A stretch of DNA of 64,000 bases from Cohnella sp. CFH 77786 (GCF_019400745.1 NZ_WJIB01000002.1:62001-126000); one strand, 5' to 3'; positions 51,736 to 61,028 are shown, counted from the stretch's first letter. The notes: generated from the letters alone by a model not told the origin. Translations and numbers: made by a program.

Positions 51736-51915
51736 ACGAAAATCCACCTCCCGAATTTCGCCGATACGTTTATTTTGGGATTCGGGAACCGTTTCATACC
51801 TATCGTTGCGGGATCGCAGCTTCGGCGGAAAATAAAAGAGCGAAGGGGGATCCCCTTGCCCTTATCCGTGATTCAGACAGTATAAAATCGGCCATCTATT
51901 TCTGAAACGCCTCCG

Positions 51916-51956
51916 AAAAAACGTCTATCCGTCCGAAAACGACGGACAGACGTTTT
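51916..51956 (-). terminator. Terminator for the oxidoreductase/isomerase operon
   Basis: AAAACGTCT-A-TCCGTC pairs with GACGGA-C-AGACGTTTT, 7-base loop; the left A-run is a T-run on the minus strand. Confidence 0.82.
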
Positions 51957-51970
51957 ACTTGGGCAGTCGC

Positions 51971-52993
51971 TTAGCCTAATTGGATCACTTGCCCCATTGC
52001 TTGGGATTCGAAAGCGGCCAGGATCACCTTCAAGGAACGCAAGCCTTCTTCGCCGGAGATGCTCGGAGGCGTCTTCGTCACGATCGACTCGACGAAAGCG
52101 TCGATGATGCCGCTCGGCACTTGTTTCTCGTTCGTCGCCATGGCGCCGACTTGATAGGTTTCCACGCTGCCGTTGGTGAGCTCCACGATCACTTCGTCGC
52201 CGTTCACGGTTCCGATTTTCAGCACGCCGTTCTCGCACCACAGCACCGTGCTGTTGTCGCCGCCTTTATATTGCGTCCAGCTGGCCGTGAGAGTGCCGAT
52301 CGCGCCGCTCTTCATGCGAAGGATGCAAACCGCGTTGTCGTCCACGTCCGTTCCTTCTTTATGGATCGTGCCGATGAAGCCGGTCACTTCCGCCACTTCG
52401 TCGCCCAACAAATAACGGATCAGGTCGGATTTATGGACGCCAAGATCGCCCATCGCCCCCATGATCGCGTCTTTCTTGCGGAAGAACCAGCTGTCGCGGC
52501 CGTCCACGCTCCAACCCTCGGGACCCGGGTGGCCGAAGGCGGTGCGGAACGTAAGCACGCGGCCCAGCTTGCCGGAATCGAGCAATTCCTTCGCTTTCAC
52601 GTGCGGGGGCATCAGGCGCTGATTGTGCGCGACCATGAGATACACGCCGTTGCCCGCCGCGGCCTCGATCATTCGTTTCGCTTCTTCCTCCGTGCCGGCC
52701 ATCGGCTTCTCCACCAGTACGTGCGCGCCCGCGTTCGCCGCCGCGATCGACATGGGCGCATGGAGATCATTGGGAGCGCACACGCTCACCGCGTCCGGCT
52801 TCTCGTTTGCGAGCAGCTCTTCATAGCTGGAATAGGCTTTGCCGCCATAGGTTTCCGCCATTTCCCGCGCGCGTTCGATTACCGGATCCGCGAACGCGAT
52901 CAACTCGACGTTCGGATTTTCCGCGTACTCGGGAATGTGTCTTCGCTGCGCGATCGCGCCGCAGCCGAAGACGGCTACTTTTATTTTGCTCAT
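51971..52993 (-). CDS. Gfo/Idh/MocA-family oxidoreductase
   Basis: 340 residues. N-terminal Rossmann fold (VAVFGCGAIAQRRHIPEY), SVCAPNDLHAPM and the catalytic motif VEKPMAGTEEEA. The substrate domain has MGDLGVHKSDLIRYLLG, where the family puts its D-x-x-x-H pair. NAD(P)-dependent oxidation of a sugar, inositol or derivative is expected. AAGGAG is 10 bases before ATG 52993; ATG 52999 is closer than usual. It follows the isomerase on the same strand by 31 bases. Confidence 0.88.
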   Translation of the reverse strand: MSKIKVAVFGCGAIAQRRHIPEYAENPNVELIAFADPVIERAREMAETYGGKAYSSYEELLANEKPDAVSVCAPNDLHAPMSIAAANAGAHVLVEKPMAGTEEEAKRMIEAAAGNGVYLMVAHNQRLMPPHVKAKELLDSGKLGRVLTFRTAFGHPGPEGWSVDGRDSWFFRKKDAIMGAMGDLGVHKSDLIRYLLGDEVAEVTGFIGTIHKEGTDVDDNAVCILRMKSGAIGTLTASWTQYKGGDNSTVLWCENGVLKIGTVNGDEVIVELTNGSVETYQVGAMATNEKQVPSGIIDAFVESIVTKTPPSISGEEGLRSLKVILAAFESQAMGQVIQLG

Positions 52994-53024
52994 GGGCATA
53001 GGTCTCCTTATCGTTCGGATGAGA

Positions 53025-53798
53025 TCAAAACCGGTTCAAATAGTTATGCTTGACCCATTGATAGCTGTTCGCGACGCTTTCCAGCGGCGGGATTTGGCAG
53101 TTGTCCTGTTCGACGATCAACCATTCAGCGCCTGCGCCGGAAGCCGCTTCAATGACGGCCGGCAAGTCGACGACGCCCTTGCCCAGCTCCAAGGTGAGCA
53201 TCTTGCCTTCTTCGTCCTTGTCGTAATCCTTCAGATGGAGCAGCGGCAAACGGCCGGCATACTTCGGAATGTAGACGAGAGGATCTTCGCCCGCGAACTG
53301 CACCCAGCATACGTCCATCTCGACCTGAACGGCTTCCGGCGTCGTCGCCGCGTACATCGCATCGAACACGGACGAATCGCCGACGCGCTCCGTAAATTCG
53401 AAGTCATGGTTGTGGTAACCGAAAATCAAACCTTGTTTACGGGCTTCCGCGCCGACTTCCTCCAGGAATGTATACAACCGCTTCCACGTTTCCGGATTCC
53501 CGCGTTCCTCCGGCATGACGTAGGGGCAGATCATGTACTTGGCGCCTATCGCCTTCAAATAACCGATTTCCTTCTGCAGGTCTTCGCGCAGCAGATGCAG
53601 TCCGACATGGGCTCCGATGGCCTTCAGGCCCAGCTCCTCGAGCAGCGATTTCATTTCCTCGGCCGGGATGCCGCCGTAGCCCGCGAACTCTACGCCTTCG
53701 TAGCCCAGCTCGGCCACCTTGCGCAGCGTGCCCCGAAAATCTTCGGCCGTCTCGTTCCGAAGCGTATACAATTGCAATCCAATGCCCATTCTCCTCAT
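53025..53798 (-). CDS. Sugar phosphate isomerase/epimerase, IolE-like TIM barrel
   Basis: 257 residues, AP-endonuclease-2/xylose-isomerase-like fold. LQLYTLRNETAEDF at the start, then metal-site regions GYHNHDFEF, VEMDVCWVQ, LLHLKDYDK and IVEQDNC. AAAGGCGG is 9 bases before ATG 53798; upstream readings pass into the promoter. It is probably one operon with the oxidoreductase, together degrading a sugar or inositol-like compound. The divergent AraC gene likely controls it. Confidence 0.86.
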   Translation of the reverse strand: MRRMGIGLQLYTLRNETAEDFRGTLRKVAELGYEGVEFAGYGGIPAEEMKSLLEELGLKAIGAHVGLHLLREDLQKEIGYLKAIGAKYMICPYVMPEERGNPETWKRLYTFLEEVGAEARKQGLIFGYHNHDFEFTERVGDSSVFDAMYAATTPEAVQVEMDVCWVQFAGEDPLVYIPKYAGRLPLLHLKDYDKDEEGKMLTLELGKGVVDLPAVIEAASGAGAEWLIVEQDNCQIPPLESVANSYQWVKHNYLNRF

Positions 53799-53847
53799 GA
53801 TGCCATTCCGCCTTTCGGGATTCGTTGATGTTGCTCTATTTCGTTCT

Positions 53848-53877
53848 ATCATACGCGAAGATAGACAGAATAGACAA
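53848..53877 (-). promoter_or_regulatory. Promoter of the isomerase/oxidoreductase operon with AraC-type direct repeats
   Basis: On the minus strand TTGTCT (53877-53872), an 18-base spacer and TATGAT (53853-53848). ATAGACA occurs twice on the plus strand (53861-53867 and 53870-53876), overlapping the -35. Confidence 0.5.
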
Positions 53878-53936
53878 TAAACGATATCCTCGAAACATGA
53901 ACGATCTGGCTAATAGTTCTCCGGGAGGGCCTTCCT

Positions 53937-54728
53937 TTGGAAACGGAATTGCTGATCTGCGGATATTCTTACCATGCCGAGCCTTTTTACACCAATTTTA
54001 AGAACGGTTTGAGCAATTATTTGTTTCGGTTGCAGGTTGAGGGTTCTTCCGAGGTGTACGCCCGCGGGCGTCACTATCGAATGCGGGGAGGCGATCTGCT
54101 GATTTTGAAGCCGGGGGACGAGTACGATCTGCGAATCGAGCCTGCCGAGCCGGGAGGACGGGTCGCAAGCGGGGACTACTACTTATTCTGCCAAGGGGCG
54201 TGGATCGACGCCTGGTGGAACTGCTCTCCCCGTCCGGCGGTCAGCCGGATCGGCACGGATGAACGGCTTCTTGCTTTATGGAGGAATCTGCTGCTCGAGA
54301 AACGGCGCGGGCCCCGGGAGGAGAGCGCCGAGCTCTCCGATTGTTTGCTTCGCGCTCTTTGCTTGTACGTGGACCGGGCGATGACGGAGACGAGCCGGAC
54401 GGATCGCACCTTCTTCGCCGCGCTGAGACTGAAGCGGTATATCGAGGAGCACGCCACCTCGACGTTCAAGCTGGAGGAGGCTGCCCAAAGCGTAGGTCTC
54501 AGCCTCTCCCGGGCCGTCCATCTTTTCAAATCCTGCTACGGCCTGACGATGATCCAATACGCGATCGAAATCCGGCTTGACGCCGCATTGGAGCGCATGA
54601 AATACAGCTCGATGAGCCTGGATCAAATCGCGGAAACCTGCGGCTTCGCCAGCTACTCGTACTTCCATCGGGTTTTCCGCAAGAAATACGGCGTTTCCCC
54701 CGCCCGATATCGGAATTCCGAAAGCTGA
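53937..54728 (+). CDS. AraC-family transcription regulator
   Basis: 263 residues. An N-terminal cupin-type sensing domain (YARGRHYRMRGGDLLILKPGD) precedes a C-terminal double helix-turn-helix (about 165-260): FKLEEAAQSVGLSLSRAVHL and MSLDQIAETCGFASYSYFHR, then VFRKKYGVSPARYR. Start TTG 53937 after GGGAGGG. It is divergent from the isomerase and oxidoreductase genes, its probable targets. Confidence 0.9.
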   Translation: METELLICGYSYHAEPFYTNFKNGLSNYLFRLQVEGSSEVYARGRHYRMRGGDLLILKPGDEYDLRIEPAEPGGRVASGDYYLFCQGAWIDAWWNCSPRPAVSRIGTDERLLALWRNLLLEKRRGPREESAELSDCLLRALCLYVDRAMTETSRTDRTFFAALRLKRYIEEHATSTFKLEEAAQSVGLSLSRAVHLFKSCYGLTMIQYAIEIRLDAALERMKYSSMSLDQIAETCGFASYSYFHRVFRKKYGVSPARYRNSES

Positions 54729-54733
54729 CGGTT

Positions 54734-56233
54734 TTACAGCCGTGCGATAATATCCGCCGTTCGAATCGCCAAAGCTACTGTTGTCAAAGTATGATTTTCG
54801 GCGCCGGTGTCGGGCAGCGCGCTGTTATCCGCGACGAACAGGCCGGAGGTACCGCGGACGCGCCCGTATCGGTCGGCCGCCGACGTAGCGGGATCGTCTC
54901 CGATCCGGCATGTGCCCGCGTCATGGTGCAAATCGCCGAAAGGCGTGAGGCAGATGGGCGGCCGATTGTTGCGGGGAGCCAGGCGTATGCCCGCGTCCGC
55001 CGCGATGCGCCGGACGCCTTGCGACATTCGGCCGACCACGTTCCAATCCGCGGGGCTGAGCGAAAAATGAACTTTGACTTCCGGGATGCCGTATTCGTCC
55101 AATTTGCCGTAATCGAGTTCAATCCGGTTCTCATACCGGGTTTCGAGTTTGCCGTATCCGTACAGAGTGGCATCAATTTCCTCTTGCAGCGGTCTTTCTT
55201 GGGCAACCGGATACCAGTAGAAAGCTTCCGGTCCCGTGAGCAGGACGGAGTAGGGACGATCCGGCGTTTGCGGAACCATGATATTCAGAGGGCCGAGGGG
55301 GACCGGAAAGCCCAGCGTACTGATCCTGCCCGTCGCCTGCAGGAACGTTTGATTCGTCAAATAATGGCCGAGCGCGCGGTTTTGGATGCCGGAGCAGAGA
55401 AGCAGACGCGGCGTTTCGAACGTGCTGGCGCTGACCACCACGGTTTTGGCCCTCAGGATATGCGCCTTCTTGTCCGGCGACATCACTTTAACGCCGGTTA
55501 CTCTCCCGTTGTCGTGAAGAATTTGCACGGCACGCGCGTTGACCGCCAAATCGAACGGCCTCTCGTTCAACGCTCTGGCCATTAAGGAAATCGAACTGGT
55601 AAACATGTCCGTGTGGATTCGTCCGAAAGATTGCGGCTCGATATCGGCCGCGACGGGAAGCGGCGACGCTTTGGAATACCCGCGCATCCATAACCGCTCA
55701 AGCAAAATTTCCGTGAAGGACGATCCTTTCGCGAATTCCCGGGTCACGTTCATCACTTGCTCGGCGATGCCGTAATAGCTTTCCAGCACTTTCATCGGAA
55801 CGGGCCATTTTGCCAAGTCCCATTCGTGCATGCGGGGCGTAAACGCATACCAGAACAACGTCCGTCCGCCAAGGGCAAACAGCTGCCGGGCGTTCGGATA
55901 TTCGGGACTTCCGCCGGGCAGCAGCCTGGAGAGGTAGTTGAAATATGCGACCAATCGTTCCTGGTTCATCGTGGGCAAATTCCGGGCATGCATCTGCAGC
56001 TCCAGGTTTCCCCGGTCGATGATGCCGATGCGTTTGCGCTGTCTTTTCCACTGTTCGCATAAACGCCACAGCACGGCTCCTCCGCCGGCGCCGGACCCGA
56101 CGATCAGCACGTCGTATTCGTTATGGGACATCTGTTCCAGCGACGCCAGCGGGATCCAGTTGCTTAACGTCGGAACCGGTCCGGACGGACAAACAGGAAG
56201 GGGACCGGGCGTTTGAGGGGGCTGATGGAGCAT
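54734..56233 (-). CDS. GMC-family FAD oxidoreductase
   Basis: 499 residues. The FAD site VLIVGSGAGGGAVLWRL starts near residue 42 after a proline-rich leader; VVVSASTFETPRLLL is the second GMC signature. The C-terminal active site shows DLHHDAGTCRIG and GAENHTLTTVALAIRTAD, with Asn-His where GMC enzymes place their catalytic pair. Oxidises an alcohol or sugar, often coupled to a cytochrome subunit; no partner gene is seen. Start choice (ATG 56233 or TTG 56239) is uncertain, as the ribosome site is weak. Convergent to the AraC gene, 5 bases apart. Confidence 0.85.
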   Translation of the reverse strand: MLHQPPQTPGPLPVCPSGPVPTLSNWIPLASLEQMSHNEYDVLIVGSGAGGGAVLWRLCEQWKRQRKRIGIIDRGNLELQMHARNLPTMNQERLVAYFNYLSRLLPGGSPEYPNARQLFALGGRTLFWYAFTPRMHEWDLAKWPVPMKVLESYYGIAEQVMNVTREFAKGSSFTEILLERLWMRGYSKASPLPVAADIEPQSFGRIHTDMFTSSISLMARALNERPFDLAVNARAVQILHDNGRVTGVKVMSPDKKAHILRAKTVVVSASTFETPRLLLCSGIQNRALGHYLTNQTFLQATGRISTLGFPVPLGPLNIMVPQTPDRPYSVLLTGPEAFYWYPVAQERPLQEEIDATLYGYGKLETRYENRIELDYGKLDEYGIPEVKVHFSLSPADWNVVGRMSQGVRRIAADAGIRLAPRNNRPPICLTPFGDLHHDAGTCRIGDDPATSAADRYGRVRGTSGLFVADNSALPDTGAENHTLTTVALAIRTADIIARL

Positions 56234-56424
56234 TTCCAATCACATCCCGTCCGTTAAACGTTCGTCGACAACCTATCATATTTCGCTCGCAGCGCGAAAA
56301 TACCGCGTCTACGCTCTTTTTTCGGGAAAGCGGGTTCGTCCGCAAGTCCGCGAACGTTCACTTGAAACATTTGATCGTCCTGCTGCTTCGGCGGTACATT
56401 TCTTCTGGCGTTACCTGGCGCTGT

Positions 56425-56484
56425 GAAATAACATTATCGCAAATGAATCGATATGTTATGATAACAATTATTCTTTGTTATTTC
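56425..56484. promoter_or_regulatory. ATAAC/GTTAT palindromes upstream of the LacI gene
   Basis: GTTATGATAAC (56455-56465) is a perfect palindrome. GAAATAAC (56425-56432) and GTTATTTC (56477-56484) are inverted copies on either side. It lies in the AT-rich promoter region of the LacI gene; autoregulation is inferred. Confidence 0.45.
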
Positions 56485-56510
56485 TGTGCGCGAGCGGAGT
56501 GAAGGGCCGA

Positions 56511-57569
56511 ATGTCCAAAAAAGTAACGATGCAGCAAATCGCCGACCACGTGGGCGTTTCCAAATTCGCGGTTTCCAAAGCGCTGTCCGGCAAATCGGGC
56601 GTCAGTCCGGATACGCGGGAGAGAATCATCCACGCGGCTACGCAGCTGGGCTATTTCGCCCAGAAGCGGAACAAGCCGCCCGCGGCAGCCCGCGCCGCCG
56701 CGGGCAAAGCCCAGCCGGGGCAGCCCAACACGATCATCGTGCTCATTCCGAACGTGCGGTACCAGAACCGACAGTCCGTGTATTGGGGAAGGATCATCGA
56801 TGGCATCACGAACGCGCTGGAGGAGCACCATCTGGGCATGATGATCGTGACGGAGCAGATTACCGACAATTTCGCTCAGCTGATCAACCCGGATGCCGTG
56901 CTGGGCTTGGTAGGCGTAGGTCACATCTCCAACCAGCTGCTGCTCGAAATCCGCAATCTGGGCATTCCGTTCGTGCTCGTGGACCACGAGGATCCGCTGA
57001 TCCCGTCGGATACGCTGTTCATGAACAATTACGAATGCGTGCGCCGGGTGACGAACTATCTGCTCGGACGGGGTCACCGCAGCCTGCAGTTCGTCGGCAA
57101 CATCCGTTTCGCCCGCAGCTTCCAGGACCGGTGGCTCGGCTTCCGTTCCATGGTGGAAGAGCACGGTATCCCGCTGGCTCAGGACGCCCGGCTGCTCGAG
57201 TTCGAGGGCCTCAACCGTTCGGAGATGACGGAGGAGCTCGAGCCTGCCCTCCTCGATCTGGCGGATCGCAAGGCGATGCCCAGCGCGTTCGTCTGCGCGA
57301 ACGATTCCATCGCGATTTGCGTGATGACCCTGCTGATGAAGATGGGGATCGACGTGCCGGGCCAAGTGTCCGTCACCGGCTTCGACAACATCGACGACGC
57401 CGCGCTCGCCAGCCCGGCGCTCAGCACGGTACACGTCAACAAGGAAGCCCTTGGTTACCGGGCGGTTGAGACGCTGCTCTGGCGCCTGGGAAATCCGGAC
57501 AGCCCGATGGAGAAAATCCTGCTCGCGGGCGATATTCTTCTGCGCCAGTCCACGTCCGCGGCTCCGTGA
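56511..57569 (+). CDS. LacI-family transcription regulator
   Basis: 352 residues. N-terminal helix-turn-helix and hinge (VTMQQIADHVGVSKFAVSKA, LSGKSGVS) and a periplasmic-binding-like domain with VLIPNVRYQNRQSVYW, FVLVDHEDPL and VSVTGFDNIDDAALASP. Start ATG 56511 after GAAGGG. An unusual long Ala-rich linker (AAARAAAGKA) joins the two parts. No adjacent sugar operon is obvious; the GMC gene is divergent but 270 bases away. Confidence 0.9.
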   Translation: MSKKVTMQQIADHVGVSKFAVSKALSGKSGVSPDTRERIIHAATQLGYFAQKRNKPPAAARAAAGKAQPGQPNTIIVLIPNVRYQNRQSVYWGRIIDGITNALEEHHLGMMIVTEQITDNFAQLINPDAVLGLVGVGHISNQLLLEIRNLGIPFVLVDHEDPLIPSDTLFMNNYECVRRVTNYLLGRGHRSLQFVGNIRFARSFQDRWLGFRSMVEEHGIPLAQDARLLEFEGLNRSEMTEELEPALLDLADRKAMPSAFVCANDSIAICVMTLLMKMGIDVPGQVSVTGFDNIDDAALASPALSTVHVNKEALGYRAVETLLWRLGNPDSPMEKILLAGDILLRQSTSAAP

Positions 57570-57743
57570 GGGTGGGAGCGGTGTTCTCGGAGCAAGTTGT
57601 CCGACCGGAAAAAGTCACCCGAAGCGGTTGGCTGTCCCAAGAGCGGAAGCGATTCGGGAAGTACAGCTGACCGCCGGATCACTTCCCTGTCGCTAACGTT
57701 CGCTCTCGCTCGTGCTCGCGTTTCGCTGCTCGCATCTCGCAAT

Positions 57744-57929
57744 TTAGATGGAAAACCTCCCACTAATTTCGGGAAATTCGGTATTTTTTAACATTTAGAA
57801 GGAGAACTTCCCGCTATTTCTGCCGACCTACCTCGAAAAAGGCAGCATTGGCCAAATTAGTGGGCAGTTTTCCCTTTTTTGTTCAAATCTCCGAAAACAG
57901 CGAGTTTTAGTGGAGGGTTTTCCCTTTAA
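57744..57929. repeat. Cluster of four 23 bp intergenic repeats, two per orientation
   Basis: The 455-base gap 57570-58024 has no gene. Four copies fit TTAGYGGGARGTTTTCCYTYTAA: 57744-57766 and 57795-57817 on the minus strand, 57857-57879 and 57907-57929 on the plus strand. They start 50-62 bases apart. Each copy is itself imperfectly palindromic. Confidence 0.75.
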
Positions 57930-58024
57930 TCCCGAAACCTGCCGGAAGGTTGTTTTTCATTTTCAGTTGGAAACAATAGGAGGGAGGCCAAGCGCTCCAA
58001 GGGCGCTGAAGGAGTGGGTATCGA

Positions 58025-58840
58025 ATGTTGAAGGTATTGCTCTTGTTATTGGCGGCATGGCTGGGCTGGGGCCAGGGGCTAGCGCAGGCGCATCCCGTTC
58101 CGCCCGACGGTTCGGAGCCGCCGCAGGCGTCCGCCCGGAGTCGCCATATCGCCGTCGTCATCGACGATTTCGGCAACGGGATGAAGGGCACCGAAGAGAT
58201 GCTGAAGCTGCCGGTCAAGGTCACCGTGGCGGTGATGCCGTTTCTTCCGACCACCCGCAAGGATGCGGAGACTGCCCACGCCATGGGCCATGACGTCCTC
58301 ATCCATCTGCCAATGGAACCGCTGCGCGGCAAGGCCAGCTGGCTTGGTCCGGGCGCCATTCTGACCCGTCTGTCGGACGAGGAAATCCGGCGGCGGGTGG
58401 AGGCGGCCATCGCGGACGTCCCCTATGCGGTCGGCATGAACAACCACATGGGGTCGAAGGCGACTTCGGATGAACGGGTCATGCGGATCGTCCTCCAGGT
58501 ATGCAAGGAGAAAGGGCTGTTCTTTCTCGACAGCCGGACTTCATGGAGGACGGTCATTCCGAAGGTGGCCCGGGAGCTCGGGGTTCCCCTGCTGCAGAAC
58601 GACGTCTTTCTCGATGACGTCTATACCCGCCGACATGTGTCGCGCCAACTCTCGGTGCTGCGGAAGGAGCTCAAGAAACGGAATACTTGCGTCGTGATCG
58701 GGCATGTCGGGCCTCCGGGTTTGATTACTTCCGGAGAATTGAAGAATGCGATCCCGGCTCTGCAATCCGAAGCGACTTTCGTGCGCCTCTCGGAGTTGAT
58801 CCCGGCCGTCAGCCGTGCTCAGGGAGCCAAGCAGCGATAA
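58025..58840 (+). CDS. Divergent polysaccharide deacetylase (YibQ/DUF610 family)
   Basis: 271 residues. Signal peptide (MLKVLLLLLAAWLGWGQGLA), then HIAVVIDDFGNGMKGTEEML, HDVLIHLPMEP, VGMNNHMGSKATSD, FFLDSRTS and VIGHVG, the ordered motifs of the divergent NodB-like family. Asp and His metal ligands are kept. The substrate is not established; some relatives act on glycans. Start ATG 58025 is 9 bases after AAGGAG. Its last 22 bases overlap the convergent amidase gene. Confidence 0.86.
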   Translation: MLKVLLLLLAAWLGWGQGLAQAHPVPPDGSEPPQASARSRHIAVVIDDFGNGMKGTEEMLKLPVKVTVAVMPFLPTTRKDAETAHAMGHDVLIHLPMEPLRGKASWLGPGAILTRLSDEEIRRRVEAAIADVPYAVGMNNHMGSKATSDERVMRIVLQVCKEKGLFFLDSRTSWRTVIPKVARELGVPLLQNDVFLDDVYTRRHVSRQLSVLRKELKKRNTCVVIGHVGPPGLITSGELKNAIPALQSEATFVRLSELIPAVSRAQGAKQR

Positions 58841-59547
58841 GCGGCGATGCCGGCCGCGATGGCTTCCGCGATGCGCGTTTGGCCGCGCGGGGAAGTAAGC
58901 ATCGCACGGTCGCCCTCATGGCTCAGAAAGCCGGTCTCCACGATGGCGCTCGGGATTTTCGCCGTGTTCAGAAGATAGAAGCGGCCGGCCGCTTTGGGCA
59001 AGTAACGCGTTCCCTGCTGTCGGTTCAAGCTGTCCTGGAGGAAGCCCGCCAGCAAGGCCCCGCTGGCGTCGTCTTTCCGGAAGAGGACAAGGGGGCCGCT
59101 TTTGCTGCTGCGGGTGGACCAATTCACGTGGATGCTGACGAGAAGGCCGGCCTCGAGCTCGTCCGAGAGCCCGCGCCGCTGGGACAAATCCCGGCGGTGC
59201 CGGGAGCGTGAAAGGTGCCAACGGTTGTCGTCGCTCAGCGCGTAATCGCCCGTGCGGTTCAATACTGCGTGGATGCCGCGGCTCCGCAGCAGCAGATACA
59301 GCTTGCGGGAGATCGCCAGGTTGATGTTGCTCTCCTTAATGTCGCCCCAGTGCGTTCCTCCGTCAATCCCGCCGTGGCCGGCATCGATGATGACGTCGGC
59401 GGCGGGAATCGCACGCCGGATGTCCGGGGGGGCGACGCCTGCGGATTTCTTGGCCGGCGCTGCCGGGATGGCGGAGACGGGAGGGGCCGTCCACCCCGAG
59501 GAGCAGGTCAGGACCGCGGTTATCAGCAGAACGAAAACACGGCGCAT
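58819..59547 (-). CDS. N-acetylmuramoyl-L-alanine amidase, CwlD-like (Amidase_3)
   Basis: 242 residues. Signal peptide, then the zinc amidase core: DVIIDAGHGGIDGG (zinc His), the Glu of KESNINLAIS, LLVSIHVNW (zinc His) and VETGFLSHEGDR (catalytic Glu). It cuts between MurNAc and the stem peptide. Single-domain size and secretion match CwlD, which makes muramic lactam in spore cortex; that specific role is inferred. Start ATG 59547. Confidence 0.88.
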   Translation of the reverse strand: MRRVFVLLITAVLTCSSGWTAPPVSAIPAAPAKKSAGVAPPDIRRAIPAADVIIDAGHGGIDGGTHWGDIKESNINLAISRKLYLLLRSRGIHAVLNRTGDYALSDDNRWHLSRSRHRRDLSQRRGLSDELEAGLLVSIHVNWSTRSSKSGPLVLFRKDDASGALLAGFLQDSLNRQQGTRYLPKAAGRFYLLNTAKIPSAIVETGFLSHEGDRAMLTSPRGQTRIAEAIAAGIAAYRCLAP

Positions 59548-59672
59548 GCTCGCTCACCTTCTTCTCTGAGGTTCCTCCCCGTAGCGTAGCACCAAACCGT
59601 TACCGTCATACGAAGTTTGGCGGGCCGGTTTTCGGGGCAAACTATGGACAGCAACGAAGGAGGCGAGCACGG

Positions 59673-59918
59673 ATGAGCGATGGCGCCGAGTATTTGAAAT
59701 ATGTCACGGAACGGATTGTCAGCTATTGGGAGGCCCCCCCATCTCCCGAAGCGCGCCGGGAACGACGGCTCAAACGGGAGCCATGGGCCTTCCGATGGTT
59801 CGGCCAGCTTCTGCCCGCGGGCATCGGCATCTGGTGGAGAAGCCGCCGGCAGCATGCCGGGAGGACGGATACGGCCGAGACCCTGTCTTACGGAGAAGGA
59901 CAGGCCGATTATTCGTAA
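59673..59918 (+). CDS. yqzE: YqzE-family protein
   Basis: 81 residues. EYLKYVTERIVSYWEAP followed by RERRLKREPWAFRWFGQLLP is the YqzE pattern. In Bacillus subtilis it lies next to the comG competence operon; function unknown. GGAGGCGAG before ATG 59673. Its last 10 bases overlap the next, convergent gene. Confidence 0.85.
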   Translation: MSDGAEYLKYVTERIVSYWEAPPSPEARRERRLKREPWAFRWFGQLLPAGIGIWWRSRRQHAGRTDTAETLSYGEGQADYS

Positions 59919-60856
59919 AAGCGACCGAGCTTCTGCAGCGTCAGGATCGGAATGAAACGGTTCCCTTCCATATCGAGCGCAAGATCCAGGCTCCCGCCGC
60001 TCCAGTCCACGAATCCGACGACGGGGAGAGCGTACAGGGCGGCGTCTCCATATGGCTCGGTCACATATCGGAGGTGCAGGCCGCCGCGGATGAGGCTCTG
60101 CACCTTTTTGCCGTTTCGCACGGACACAGGGGCTTTACCGGTCAGCCAGGGCAAATTTTCGTACGGGTCGAAGCTGTCTTCCCGCATCCATGATACCGCC
60201 GATTGGCCGGCAGCCGCCGTTCCGCCGAGCCCAATCTGATTGGAGGCCCCCGCATTTTCGACTTCCAGGGGCTTGATCAGGGGCAGAGCTTTCTCCCAAC
60301 CCGCTCGATCGAACGGGAGCAATTCGCCCGTCTTGGCGTCGATCCAATACGACTCCCGGCCGACGGTCACCTCCCAAACCGCCGCGAACGGATGGTAATA
60401 ATGGCGTATCGCCGAATAGGCTTCGTTTTCGGTCCGGATCAAGCCGTTTTCCAGCAAAGACTTCCGCAGCGCGGCCGGAGAGAATAGCACGTTCGGTCCC
60501 GCGCCGTATTCGCCCAACCGGTACGTCCCGTCGCTTGCCGCGTGAACGACCATGTAGCCGACCGTCCGCCCGTTTTTCTTCAGGATCGCCAGCCAGCCGT
60601 GCGTACCGGGGCCGAGAGCTTGTACGTCCGGTTTGGCGTCCTTCCATTCGGAGAAAGGCTGCTGCGCGGACAGGACCGAAGCCCATTCCCGCACTTGCCG
60701 CTCCACGCTCGACATCGGCTCGGCAAAGGCGACGCTTTTCGAAACGGGCGAGGAAGCCATGAGAAGAGGCGAGGCGAACAAAACCGACAGGGCGAGCACG
60801 ACGGGCAACCATCGCGGGAGACGGGACAGCGTTCGTTTCGGTTCGGTACGGTTCAT
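59909..60856 (-). CDS. Exported protein of unknown function, 315 residues
   Basis: N-terminal signal or anchor helix (WLPVVLALSVLFASPLLMAS), then a soluble domain with YMVVHAASDGTYRLGEYG and WEVTVGRESYWIDAKTGELL, similar in style to PepSY-type or lipoprotein-like folds but not firmly assigned. No enzyme motif. ATG 60856 with GAGCGC upstream is weak, though frame and codon use are good. It occupies the place where sinIR and tasA-related genes stand in Bacillus subtilis. Confidence 0.75.
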   Translation of the reverse strand: MNRTEPKRTLSRLPRWLPVVLALSVLFASPLLMASSPVSKSVAFAEPMSSVERQVREWASVLSAQQPFSEWKDAKPDVQALGPGTHGWLAILKKNGRTVGYMVVHAASDGTYRLGEYGAGPNVLFSPAALRKSLLENGLIRTENEAYSAIRHYYHPFAAVWEVTVGRESYWIDAKTGELLPFDRAGWEKALPLIKPLEVENAGASNQIGLGGTAAAGQSAVSWMREDSFDPYENLPWLTGKAPVSVRNGKKVQSLIRGGLHLRYVTEPYGDAALYALPVVGFVDWSGGSLDLALDMEGNRFIPILTLQKLGRFYE

Positions 60857-61028
60857 TAGCGCTCACCTGCTTGTGGGGAATTTGGCTTGCTTACATGCGG
60901 GGGCAAGTTAGGTTCATTGTAAGGGACAAGCCCCGCCGATGCTGTTGCAATCTGTCAGGCCGAAGGCGGTCCGGCGGTTCTGTTTTTGCCGGATTTCCCC
61001 GAAGGGGAGCAGAGAGGGCACAAGGCGC

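Noticed and set aside
51566-51835. 89-residue plus-strand frame after the GerB gene
   Set aside because: Basic, motif-free and opposite the more convincing two-helix membrane protein.
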